From Christensenella sp. (GTDB taxonomy: Bacteria; Bacillota; Clostridia; Christensenellales; Maliibacteriaceae): a stretch of DNA of 5,086 nt. Of the stretch, positions 1 to 5,086 are shown piece after piece. Position 1 is the first letter of the stretch; every line of letters starts with the position of its first letter. Where the stretch lies: NCBI GenBank assembly GCA_019420085.1, contig JAHZHV010000200.1, positions 3,140-8,225 on the forward strand. The letters run 5' to 3'. A model generated the notes under the pieces. The model searched no databases and had not been told where the DNA came from. It was given only the letters and a program-made list of their open reading frames with translations. Position numbers and translations under genes: made by a program.

Positions 1-526
1 CGTCGGTTCCACGGTGGTTCAGGTCGCCCGCATCATGGGAGCGGATGTGGATGCGATTTGTCAGGGCCTGCGCACGTTTAACGGTGTGGAACATCGCATT
101 GAACCGGCGGGCCAGGTTCGAGGGGTACGTTTTATCAACGATTCCAAAGGAACAAACTGCGATGCAACACTGCGTGCGGTGCATGCAATGGATCGTCCCA
201 CCATTCTTCTGTTGGGCGGATATGACAAGGGATCCGATTATCTGCCGGTATTTCGCGATATGCCTGATACGATCCGTGCCGTTGTTGCACTTGGTCAGAC
301 ACGCCAGCGGGTGGTTGACAATGCAGCGGCATGTGGTTATACGCAGATACAAACGGCAGACAGCTTTGAAGAAGCGGTGCGTATGGCGTTTGCAATGGCA
401 AAACCCGGTGAAAATGTCTTGCTTTCACCTGCTTCGGCAAGCTTTGATATGTTTGACGATTATGAACAGCGCGGCAGGGTTTTCAAATCCCTTGCGGCGC
501 AGCTTCGCACAGAATACGGCGAGTAA
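1..526 (+). CDS. murD: UDP-N-acetylmuramoyl-L-alanine--D-glutamate ligase (MurD), C-terminal part
   Basis: MurD is the cytoplasmic ATP-dependent ligase that adds D-glutamate to UDP-MurNAc-L-alanine. Only the last 174 residues are present (reading frame from base 2, stop TAA 524-526), of about 450 in the family, so the ATP-binding centre lies upstream of the window. What is seen is the end of the central domain (a GLRTFNGVEHRIE stretch, like the family's GL.SF.GL.HRLE) and the whole C-terminal domain. NDSKGTN (137-157) matches the family NDSKATN motif, with Gly replacing Ala. GGYDKGSD follows, and LLSPASASFDMF (419-454) corresponds to the LSPA.AS..QF stretch whose Ser and Phe contact D-Glu in the E. 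coli enzyme. EQRG..F follows near the end. The frame is intact. ftsW follows after 35 bases, the usual dcw order. Confidence 0.96.
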   Translation, partial: VGSTVVQVARIMGADVDAICQGLRTFNGVEHRIEPAGQVRGVRFINDSKGTNCDATLRAVHAMDRPTILLLGGYDKGSDYLPVFRDMPDTIRAVVALGQTRQRVVDNAAACGYTQIQTADSFEEAVRMAFAMAKPGENVLLSPASASFDMFDDYEQRGRVFKSLAAQLRTEYGE

Positions 527-535
527 GTTTACAAT
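527..535 (+). repeat. GTTTACAAT motif copy directly after the murD stop
   Basis: GTTTACAAT begins on the base after the murD TAA. The same nine bases recur at 3893-3901, inverted at 3947-3955, and with one change (TTTTACAAT) at 4018-4026. I did not notice it inside the genes. TTTACA at 528-533 could serve as a -35 box, but 17 bases on there is only TACTGG, a poor -10, so I do not call a promoter here. Function unknown. Confidence 0.35.
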
Positions 536-554
536 TAACAACAATTCCGATACT

Positions 555-562
555 GGAAAGGA
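555..562 (+). promoter_or_regulatory. Ribosome binding site of ftsW
   Basis: GGAAAGGA lies just before a cluster of three in-frame starts: ATG 562, ATG 565 and GTG 571. The SD core AAAGGA (557-562) overlaps the first ATG and is 2 bases from the second, but sits 8 bases from GTG 571. By spacing, GTG 571 is the most likely real start. The difference is only three residues. Confidence 0.55.
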
Positions 563-1764
563 TGATGCCGGTGCAGACGCATGCACAAAACGCACGAAAC
601 GGAAAGGTCATTGCGTTGAACCCGCCCCCGGTCAAAGAGAAAAAGAAGCTGAAAAATGCTTCAGATTTTCTCATCATCTTTTTTACCATGCTGCTGGTTG
701 TCATTGGGCTGATTATGGTTTATGATTCCAGCTATTACGTTGCGCAGCAGACCAGTGAATTTGAATACGATGGCGCGTATTTCCTGAAAAAGCAGCTTGT
801 TGGGGCTGCGGCGGGTATTGCGGCTATGACGGTTTGTGCGATGCTGGATTATCGGCAGTGGCGCAGATTTGTCCTGCCACTTTTAATTGGCGCTCTGATT
901 CTGATGGTGATGGTATGGGTACCCGGTATTGGACAGAATATCAATGGTTCAAACCGCTGGGTCAAGATTCCGGGTCTGCCAAGTATTCAGTCTTCAGAAC
1001 CGGCAAAGTTTGCCTTGATTGTCTATCTTGCGCATCTTTTCACCGTCCGGCAAAAGCAAATGGATCAGTTTATGCGCACCCTTCTTCCGGCTTTGTGCGT
1101 GACAGGCGTGTTTGCTATCATGCTGTATGAGCAGCCGAATTTTAGTATGCTGATTACATACATTGTCGTTATGGGGTTAATGATATGGATGGCAGGCGCA
1201 CGTTGGTTTCATCTGTCCATGCTCGTTGTTTGCGGTGTAGCGGCTGTTTTAATTGCTATGCAGTTTCTGCCGCATGTGGCGGATCGGTTGACCGGATTCG
1301 CAGATCCGGAGGCTGATCCTTTGGATACGGGGTATCAGATCCTGCAGTCGTTATATGCGATTGCGGGAGGCGGATGGGCAGGCGTTGGATTTGGGAACAG
1401 CCGGCAGAAGTTTCTGTATCTGCCATATCGGGAAACGGACTTCATCTTTTCCATCTATGCCGAGGAGTTTGGTTTTCTGGGATGTCTGGCGCTGCTTGCA
1501 TTGTATTGGCTGTTGATTTGGCGATGTGTTCTGGTGACGATTCGATGCCCGGAACGTTTTGGTCGGTTGCTGGCCGGTGGTATTACCGCGATGCTTGCAG
1601 TGCAGGTCATCATCAATGTTGCGGTTGTAACAGGAAGTATGCCGCCGACAGGGCTGCCGCTGCCGTTTATCAGTGCGGGGGGGAGTTCACTGACCATCTT
1701 CCTGGCTGAAATTGGGATTCTATTGAATATTTCGCGATCGTCCGGAACGCATAAACGCTGCTGA
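562..1764 (+). CDS. ftsW: Septal peptidoglycan glycosyltransferase FtsW (SEDS family)
   Basis: FtsW is a polytopic membrane protein that polymerises lipid II into glycan strands at the septum, working with a class B penicillin-binding protein. The reading frame gives 400 residues, a normal length, starting with a basic cytoplasmic tail (KEKKKLK, residues 25-31) and a first membrane segment at about 36-57. Further hydrophobic segments are consistent with the ten-helix SEDS fold. Family motifs are GSNRWVKIPG (129-138) with QSSEPAK (143-149), the GNSRQKFLYLPYRETDFIFSIYAEE block, in which D293 matches the conserved loop aspartate thought to be catalytic in SEDS enzymes, and TGSMPPTGLPLPFISAGGSS (357-376). 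SpoVE and RodA are close relatives. The place directly after murD favours FtsW, though in spore formers this slot can hold the SpoVE-type paralogue. The true start is probably GTG 571 by SD spacing; the longest reading is given. Confidence 0.95.
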   Translation: MMPVQTHAQNARNGKVIALNPPPVKEKKKLKNASDFLIIFFTMLLVVIGLIMVYDSSYYVAQQTSEFEYDGAYFLKKQLVGAAAGIAAMTVCAMLDYRQWRRFVLPLLIGALILMVMVWVPGIGQNINGSNRWVKIPGLPSIQSSEPAKFALIVYLAHLFTVRQKQMDQFMRTLLPALCVTGVFAIMLYEQPNFSMLITYIVVMGLMIWMAGARWFHLSMLVVCGVAAVLIAMQFLPHVADRLTGFADPEADPLDTGYQILQSLYAIAGGGWAGVGFGNSRQKFLYLPYRETDFIFSIYAEEFGFLGCLALLALYWLLIWRCVLVTIRCPERFGRLLAGGITAMLAVQVIINVAVVTGSMPPTGLPLPFISAGGSSLTIFLAEIGILLNISRSSGTHKRC

Positions 1765-1805
1765 AGAAGTAATGGAACCACTGCCGGTGTTGGTGCATAT
1801 CCTGT

Positions 1806-1837
1806 AAGGAGACAGAATGCACGAAAGCAGGTGGTGA
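1806..1837 (+). other. Strong SD, ATG and six-codon reading frame ahead of murA
   Basis: AAGGAG (1806-1811) sits 5 bases before ATG 1817, an ideal initiation site. The frame reads MHESRW and ends at TGA 1835-1837. This frame is the same as that of murA, whose GTG starts 6 bases after the TGA. The last codons (AGG TGG TGA) also form the SD of murA. Ribosomes ending here could restart on murA (translational coupling). It may be a leader peptide, or a leftover start site of a lost gene such as murG, or of a longer murA. The product itself is unlikely to have a function. Confidence 0.4.
1829..1836 (+). promoter_or_regulatory. Ribosome binding site of murA
   Basis: AGGTGGTG lies 7 bases before GTG 1844 and supports that start. 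It lies inside the end of the six-codon frame 1817-1837, so translation of that frame would cover it and then release ribosomes beside the murA start. Confidence 0.55.
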
Positions 1838-1843
1838 ACAACC

Positions 1844-3109
1844 GTGGCGGAAAGATGGAAAATCAAAGGTGGTACGGTTTTGCAGGGAAGTTTGAAAGTA
1901 CCTGCAGCAAAAAATGCCGTATTGCCGATAATGGCGGCGGCGCTGATGCATGAGTCGGTTACGGTACTTGAAAATGCGCCGCAGCTTCGAGATGTACAAA
2001 GCATGTGTGTATTGCTGCGGCATCTGGGTGCGCAGGTACAACAAAAAGGCGACTGTTTGTATATTGACGCACATGAGATTTCCGGATGCAGTTTGCCGCA
2101 GAGCGTGTCAGCGGAAATCCGTTCTTCAATTTTTATGTTGGGACCGCTGTTGGCTCGCAAGCAGTGTGCAGTAATGGCCTATCCGGGGGGATGCGAAATA
2201 GGGCTGCGGCCGATTGATCTGCACTTAAAGGGATTGCGGGCGCTTGGCGTACATATCGAGGAAGAACAGGGTAAAATTTTCTGTGACGGTAAAGACATGC
2301 ATGCCGGCAGTGTCGTATTGGACTATCCTAGCGTTGGTGCAACGGAAAACGTTATGATGGCTGCTGCATTTTTGCAGGGAAACAGTGTCATTCACAATGC
2401 GGCATGCGAGCCGGAAATCGAAGACCTGGCGATGTTTTTAAACCGGATTGGCGCACAGATTACGGGTGCCGGCAGTGGAACGATTTACATAGCAGGTGCA
2501 CAAGGGCAACGTCAAAAGGGACCTGTCTGCTATCAGGTTATGCCGGATCGCATTCTTGCCGGCACATACCTTGCAGCGGCCGCTGCAACCGGCGGGGATA
2601 TCACGTTGTACGGCGCACAGGAAAAGCACCTTGCTGCTGTGACTGCAAAGCTGCGTGAAATGGGGTGCCGGCTCTCATGCACACCGGGTGCGATTCGGCT
2701 GCAGGCGGATCAAGCGCTTCGAGCGGCGGGACGACTGGAGACAAATCCATATCCCGGATTTCCAACCGATATGCAGGCGCAGATGATGGCGCTGTGTTGT
2801 CTCTGCCAGGGAACGACGCTGTTGCAGGAAAATGTATTTGAGCATCGTTTCCGCCATGCGGCAGAACTTGCCAGGATGGGGGCGGATATTCAGGTATGTG
2901 GCAGAACTGCCGTTGTGCGGGGGACCGGTAAACTGCATGGCGCAACGGTTCGTGCACACGATCTTCGCGCCGGTGCGGCACTTGTAATTGCTGCAATGGC
3001 AGCGCAGGGTACAACGATACTGGAAGATGCGCAGCTGATTCGCCGTGGATATGCAGATATGGCAGCAGATATGAATCAGCTGGGTGCGTGTATTGTCACG
3101 CAGACATAA
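1844..3109 (+). CDS. murA: UDP-N-acetylglucosamine 1-carboxyvinyltransferase (MurA)
   Basis: MurA transfers enolpyruvate from phosphoenolpyruvate to UDP-GlcNAc in the cytoplasm, the first committed step of peptidoglycan synthesis. At 421 residues it has the usual length and the two-lobed EPSP-synthase-like fold pattern. Residues corresponding to the E. coli active site are all present: K23-N24 in AAKNA (usually GAKNA; E. coli K22-N23), R93 (R91), catalytic C117 in GGCEIGLRPID (C115) with R122 (R120), D309 in FPTDMQAQ (D305), R375 in DLRA (R371) and R401 in RRGY (R397). The cysteine predicts the fosfomycin-sensitive form rather than the Asp type. GTG 1844 is chosen because an in-frame TGA lies at 1835, an SD stands 7 bases upstream, and the N-terminus then fits the family. 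It sits where murG-murA would be expected, with murG missing. Clostridia often carry a second copy (murZ) elsewhere; which one this is cannot be settled here. Confidence 0.96.
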   Translation: MAERWKIKGGTVLQGSLKVPAAKNAVLPIMAAALMHESVTVLENAPQLRDVQSMCVLLRHLGAQVQQKGDCLYIDAHEISGCSLPQSVSAEIRSSIFMLGPLLARKQCAVMAYPGGCEIGLRPIDLHLKGLRALGVHIEEEQGKIFCDGKDMHAGSVVLDYPSVGATENVMMAAAFLQGNSVIHNAACEPEIEDLAMFLNRIGAQITGAGSGTIYIAGAQGQRQKGPVCYQVMPDRILAGTYLAAAAATGGDITLYGAQEKHLAAVTAKLREMGCRLSCTPGAIRLQADQALRAAGRLETNPYPGFPTDMQAQMMALCCLCQGTTLLQENVFEHRFRHAAELARMGADIQVCGRTAVVRGTGKLHGATVRAHDLRAGAALVIAAMAAQGTTILEDAQLIRRGYADMAADMNQLGACIVTQT

Positions 3110-3114
3110 AAACT

Positions 3115-3121
3115 GGGGAGG
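3115..3121 (+). promoter_or_regulatory. Ribosome binding site of ftsQ
   Basis: GGGGAGG, 6 bases after the murA stop (TAA 3107-3109), is a strong SD. It is 10 bases before GTG 3132, slightly long but acceptable. The next in-frame ATG (3153) has no SD, and the farther upstream GTG 3084 lies inside murA. Confidence 0.6.
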
Positions 3122-3131
3122 CGAGCGCGGG

Positions 3132-3893
3132 GTGATCCGTTCAAAAGTCGATATGGAACGAGCGCAAAAAGCCAATCATGTCTTGCGGAATCTGTTTGTG
3201 GTTCTGCTGCTGATGACGATTGCGGCAATTTGTTTCTTTTATGTTTTTCTGATTCGTAACGTTACCTTTACCGGAAACGAACGGTTTGATCAGGATGAAT
3301 TAATTCGTATGAGCGGACTGGTATATCAGGAGAGCATGTTCCTTGTTGACAAACAACAGGTCACCGAAGCGCTCGAACAAAACCCTTATATCATTGTTGA
3401 ACAAGTGCGCTTGATTTGGCCCTGCACAGTAAATATCGGTGTACAGGAACGCAGTGCATGTGCATTAACACAGCACTTGGACAATACATTATTGCTGGAC
3501 AGTACGGGGGTTGTTTTGAGTACGGATGCAGCTGTTTTGCAGGAACAGATGTGTGATGTGACGGGTTGGGACATTCTTTCTTCCCGTGTGGGAGAAGTTT
3601 TGCAGACAGAACAGTCTCTTCAATTGGCAGCGTATGCGTGTGTCGCAGGAGAACTGGAAAAGTTTTCTATGATGGAACAGGTTCGTTCGATTGATGTGAG
3701 TGATGTATTGGCAATTTCTCTGACAATGCGTGATGGGATGCAGGTAAAACTTGGGGATACGACCAGTATGACGACAAAGATTACCTGGCTTTCACAAATG
3801 TGTAAGGAATTGGGAAACGAGGGATATCGCGGTGGAACGCTGGATTTGACCAGTGGTAATTCGGCCAGCTATCTACCCGAAACGGAGGAATAG
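3132..3893 (+). CDS. ftsQ: Cell division protein FtsQ/DivIB
   Basis: This is a bitopic divisome protein that links FtsL/DivIC and the septal synthase to the rest of the division complex. From GTG 3132 it has 253 residues: a short basic cytoplasmic tail, one membrane segment at about 21-41, then a POTRA-like domain (about 42-111, with the NVTFTGNERF.. and IIVEQVRLIWPCTVNIGVQER patterns) and a beta-rich FtsQ domain to the end. Sequence conservation in this family is weak, so the call rests on these patterns, the single N-terminal anchor, the size, and the place between murA and ftsA. It begins 22 bases after murA and is probably co-transcribed with it. Five cysteines (C98, C110, C141, C170, C224) lie in the part predicted to be outside the membrane, which is unusual for a Gram-positive exported domain. 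A start at ATG 3153 is possible but lacks an SD. Confidence 0.9.
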   Translation: MIRSKVDMERAQKANHVLRNLFVVLLLMTIAAICFFYVFLIRNVTFTGNERFDQDELIRMSGLVYQESMFLVDKQQVTEALEQNPYIIVEQVRLIWPCTVNIGVQERSACALTQHLDNTLLLDSTGVVLSTDAAVLQEQMCDVTGWDILSSRVGEVLQTEQSLQLAAYACVAGELEKFSMMEQVRSIDVSDVLAISLTMRDGMQVKLGDTTSMTTKITWLSQMCKELGNEGYRGGTLDLTSGNSASYLPETEE

Positions 3894-3957
3894 TTTACAA
3901 TAAAACGAAAATGAAATGATTGTTTGGTTTACGAATATGGTTTTCAATTGTAAACTA
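3891..3957. repeat. 11-bp perfect inverted repeat overlapping the ftsQ stop
   Basis: TAGTTTACAAT (3891-3901) and ATTGTAAACTA (3947-3957) are perfect inverse complements separated by 45 bases. The first arm includes the ftsQ TAG stop. AAAAC (3902-3906) can also pair with GTTTT (3940-3944) after a 2-base bulge, giving a longer weak stem. A third partial copy, GTTTACGAA, lies at 3927-3935. The arms are AT-rich and no U-run follows on the + strand, so this is not a classical intrinsic terminator. A protein-binding site pair, or a weak 3'-end hairpin of the ftsQ transcript, are the likelier readings. Confidence 0.5.
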
Positions 3958-4018
3958 AAATTTTATGAAAAACGCGCAAAAAAGATCTTGTTTTTAAGAA
4001 TTTGATGCAAAGAAACAT
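3894..4018 (+). other. AT-rich, A-tract-bearing stretch upstream of the ftsA promoter
   Basis: No gene is seen here. The stretch is about 23% G+C against roughly half in the neighbouring genes. A- or T-tracts at 3957-3960, 3968-3972, 3978-3983 and 3991-3995 are spaced about 10.5 to 12.5 bases centre to centre, close to the helical repeat, so the DNA may be intrinsically curved. Such DNA upstream of a -35 box often raises promoter strength. TAAAATTTTA (3956-3965) and AAGATCTT (3982-3989) are short palindromes of unknown meaning. Confidence 0.45.
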
Positions 4019-4047
4019 TTTACAATAGCCCGAAACTTTGCTATGAT
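4019..4047 (+). promoter_or_regulatory. Sigma-A type promoter of ftsA
   Basis: The -35 box is TTTACA (4019-4024) and the -10 box is TATGAT (4042-4047), separated by exactly 17 bases; each differs from consensus at one base. TG at 4039-4040, one base before the -10, makes it an extended -10. Transcription would start near 4054, leaving a leader of about 70 bases before ftsA. The -35 box is part of a TTTTACAAT motif copy (4018-4026), so a factor binding that motif would compete with RNA polymerase. Confidence 0.75.
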
Positions 4048-4055
4048 AACAGTGG

Positions 4056-4092
4056 CACAAGTTGGTGGGTTTTTTGTCGACCCTATCTTGTG
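4056..4092 (+). promoter_or_regulatory. Possible hairpin in the ftsA leader
   Basis: CACAAG (4056-4061) pairs with CTTGTG (4087-4092), and inside it GGGT (4067-4070) pairs with ACCC (4080-4083), with an uneven internal loop and a T-rich apical loop. It would form at the very 5' end of the ftsA transcript and leave the SD at 4112-4118 free. It could stabilise the mRNA. It is not a terminator because no U-run follows the closed stem. The structure is modest and not proven. Confidence 0.35.
4073..4081 (+). promoter_or_regulatory. Candidate Spo0A box (0A box) downstream of the ftsA promoter
   Basis: TTTGTCGAC matches the known Spo0A box TTTGTCRAA at 8 of 9 positions. It lies about 20 to 28 bases after the predicted transcription start, a place where binding would more likely block than activate. 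In Bacillus subtilis the ftsAZ operon is under sporulation control (a sigma-H promoter), so a Spo0A link is plausible, but a single near match in a T-rich run can occur by chance. Confidence 0.3.
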
Positions 4093-4111
4093 AACCGGAT
4101 TCTATGAAACG

Positions 4112-4118
4112 AAAGGGG
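4112..4118 (+). promoter_or_regulatory. Ribosome binding site of ftsA
   Basis: AAAGGGG lies 6 bases before ATG 4125 and decides between starts. The in-frame ATG at 4104 (which would add MKRKGHG) has no SD. ATG 4120 is out of frame and stops at once (ATG GCA TGA). Confidence 0.6.
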
Positions 4119-4124
4119 CATGGC

Positions 4125-5086
4125 ATGAGCAGAACGATAGCGGCGATTGATTATGGAACTTCAAAAATTGCCTGCGTGATCGCTCGTGCACAAAGTTCCG
4201 GTGCGTACGACGTACTTGGCTTTGGCAATGTGCCTTACGCAGGATATGCGGACGGAAACTGGAATGAACCGGAAAAACTTGCAGAAGTAACCACGTCTGT
4301 TCTGCATGAAGCGGGGATTGTTGCCAAGCGGAAGATCCGAAAAATTTACATTGCGGTTCCGGGCGATTATACGATGGTTGCCAATTACCGTGTCGGGTTA
4401 GACGTAACAGCGGCTGATCGCAGGGTAACAAAGGAAGATGCGCAGCGACTGCTGCATATGGCGCCTGCGCCGGATAAGGGAGCGCGTTACGCGTTGCTGC
4501 ATCGCTGTCCGGTTTACTACATGCTTGATACGCAGGAGCGTCTTGACGATCCCGTAGGACAGAGGACAAGCACTTTGAGTGCAATGGTCAGCACGGTTTT
4601 GGGGGACAAGCGTTTCCTTGCGCAGACACACAATCTGATGGATTATCTGGGTGTTGATGTAAAAGGGTTTGTTTCTGCGATGATTGGGCAAGCTTCTTTT
4701 ATGATCCCGCGTGCGGAAAAGGATATCGGATGCGTGTTGATTGATTCCGGCTTTGCCACGACAACGATCGCAATTTTGCAGGGTGAAGGGATATTGTATC
4801 AAAAGACGATTCCCTTTGGTGCAAAACAGGTCATTACAGATATGATGACGGGTCTGAATATTTCCTATTCCGAAGCTGATGCTTTAAAGCGAAGATATGT
4901 TTTTGGACTGGACAATGCTTCGGGGCAAATGCAGCTAATGCATATTCTGGATCGCACAGACAAGGCGCGTAAATATGAAACAGCGCTTGTTTCTGAAGTG
5001 ATCGAAGCGCGGATGCGTGATACGATTGAGCGTATCGATCAGGTGATCGAACAATCCGGATTTCGTCTGGCGAATCGCTCTACGGT
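4125..5086 (+). CDS. ftsA: Cell division protein FtsA, N-terminal 320 residues (runs off the window)
   Basis: FtsA is an actin-like protein that ties FtsZ filaments to the membrane and recruits the divisome. The frame is open from ATG 4125 to the window end, 320 residues of a usual 400-450, so the last part of the ATP fold and the C-terminal membrane-binding helix are not seen. Residues 5-20 (AIDYGTSKIACV.. pattern) form the first phosphate motif with D9, G11, T12 and K14. Domain 1C follows at about 83-161 (start KIYIAVPG 73-80, then VT.EDAQRLL and DDPVGQR.STL). The second phosphate region begins after IGCVL. Its usual DIGGGTTD reads DSGFATTT (207-214), losing two glycines and the last aspartate. 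IPFGAKQVITDMM (229-241) and SEADALKRRY (249-258) align with the family's IP.GG..IT.D and .EAE.LK. Other actin-like proteins (PilM, EutJ, MreB) fit less well because domain 1C and the dcw context point to FtsA. It appears to have its own promoter, and ftsZ is expected next. Confidence 0.9.
   Translation, partial: MSRTIAAIDYGTSKIACVIARAQSSGAYDVLGFGNVPYAGYADGNWNEPEKLAEVTTSVLHEAGIVAKRKIRKIYIAVPGDYTMVANYRVGLDVTAADRRVTKEDAQRLLHMAPAPDKGARYALLHRCPVYYMLDTQERLDDPVGQRTSTLSAMVSTVLGDKRFLAQTHNLMDYLGVDVKGFVSAMIGQASFMIPRAEKDIGCVLIDSGFATTTIAILQGEGILYQKTIPFGAKQVITDMMTGLNISYSEADALKRRYVFGLDNASGQMQLMHILDRTDKARKYETALVSEVIEARMRDTIERIDQVIEQSGFRLANRST

Noticed and set aside
528..556. Possible promoter TTTACA with TACTGG ahead of ftsW
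   Set aside because: The -10 matches consensus at only about half its bases and would overlap the ftsW SD, leaving no sensible leader.
1772..1807. Eleven-codon frame MEPLPVLVHIL after ftsW
   Set aside because: The upstream GAAGAAG is a poor, badly spaced SD and the peptide has no recognisable character. It is too short to support as a gene, though it may be translated by readthrough of coupled ribosomes.
1455..2160. Overlapping minus-strand open frames opposite ftsW and murA
   Set aside because: They lie opposite genes with clear family motifs, show low-complexity Cys/Arg/Ser-rich translations, and have no SD or family pattern of their own.
3893..3955. GTTTACAA/TTGTAAAC resembling the biotin repressor (BirA) operator
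   Set aside because: The E. coli operator has TTGTAAAC first and GTTTACAA second, about 15 bases apart. Here the order is reversed and the spacing is much longer, and no biotin gene is near.
4061..4076. GGTGGG followed by six T bases as a possible intrinsic terminator
   Set aside because: No matching CCCACC-like arm lies upstream of the T-run. The only partner for GGGT is downstream of the Ts, so the order is wrong for a terminator.
3944..4126. Minus-strand open frame of 60 codons across the ftsA promoter gap
   Set aside because: It has no recognisable protein pattern and lies over the promoter and leader of ftsA. It is best explained as a chance open frame.

Overview
This window is a piece of a division and cell wall (dcw) cluster, with all genes on the + strand. 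It runs: the 3' end of murD, complete ftsW, complete murA, complete ftsQ/divIB, then a 231-base AT-rich gap and the 5' two thirds or so of ftsA. No RNA gene, mobile element, CRISPR array or foreign-looking gene was found. The gene order, a MurA and a DivIB-type FtsQ inside the cluster, purine-rich Shine-Dalgarno (SD) sites and frequent GTG starts suggest a low-to-medium-GC Bacillota, most likely class Clostridia. A narrower guess (Oscillospirales-like, from the altered FtsA nucleotide motif) is inference only. TGA is used as an ordinary stop (end of ftsW).

Positions 1-3893 look like one transcription unit. MurD adds D-glutamate to UDP-MurNAc-L-Ala. FtsW is the SEDS glycosyltransferase that polymerises septal glycan from lipid II. 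MurA makes the first committed precursor of the pathway. FtsQ/DivIB is a bitopic divisome scaffold protein. Gaps are 35 bases (murD-ftsW), 79 bases (ftsW-murA) and 22 bases (murA-ftsQ), and no terminator is visible between them. The murG gene usually found between ftsW and murA is absent. Its place is taken by the 79-base gap, which holds a well-formed SD and ATG followed by only six codons, in frame with murA but closed by a TGA just before the murA GTG.

Positions 3894-4124 are about 33% G+C (about 23% in 3894-4020). They contain an 11-bp perfect inverted repeat that overlaps the ftsQ stop codon, helically spaced A-tracts, a very good sigma-A type promoter with an extended -10, and a roughly 70-base leader. 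The leader has a possible hairpin and an 8-of-9 match to the Spo0A box. So ftsA, and probably ftsZ beyond the window, appears to have its own promoter and possibly its own developmental control. FtsA (320 residues visible) is recognisable over its length, but its second phosphate-binding motif is strongly changed.

This is mostly an ordinary core-genome region. The points worth checking are the missing murG with its interrupted start site, the repeated GTTTACAAT motif in the gaps, the ftsA control region, and the altered ATP site of FtsA. I see no evidence for a wholly new system.
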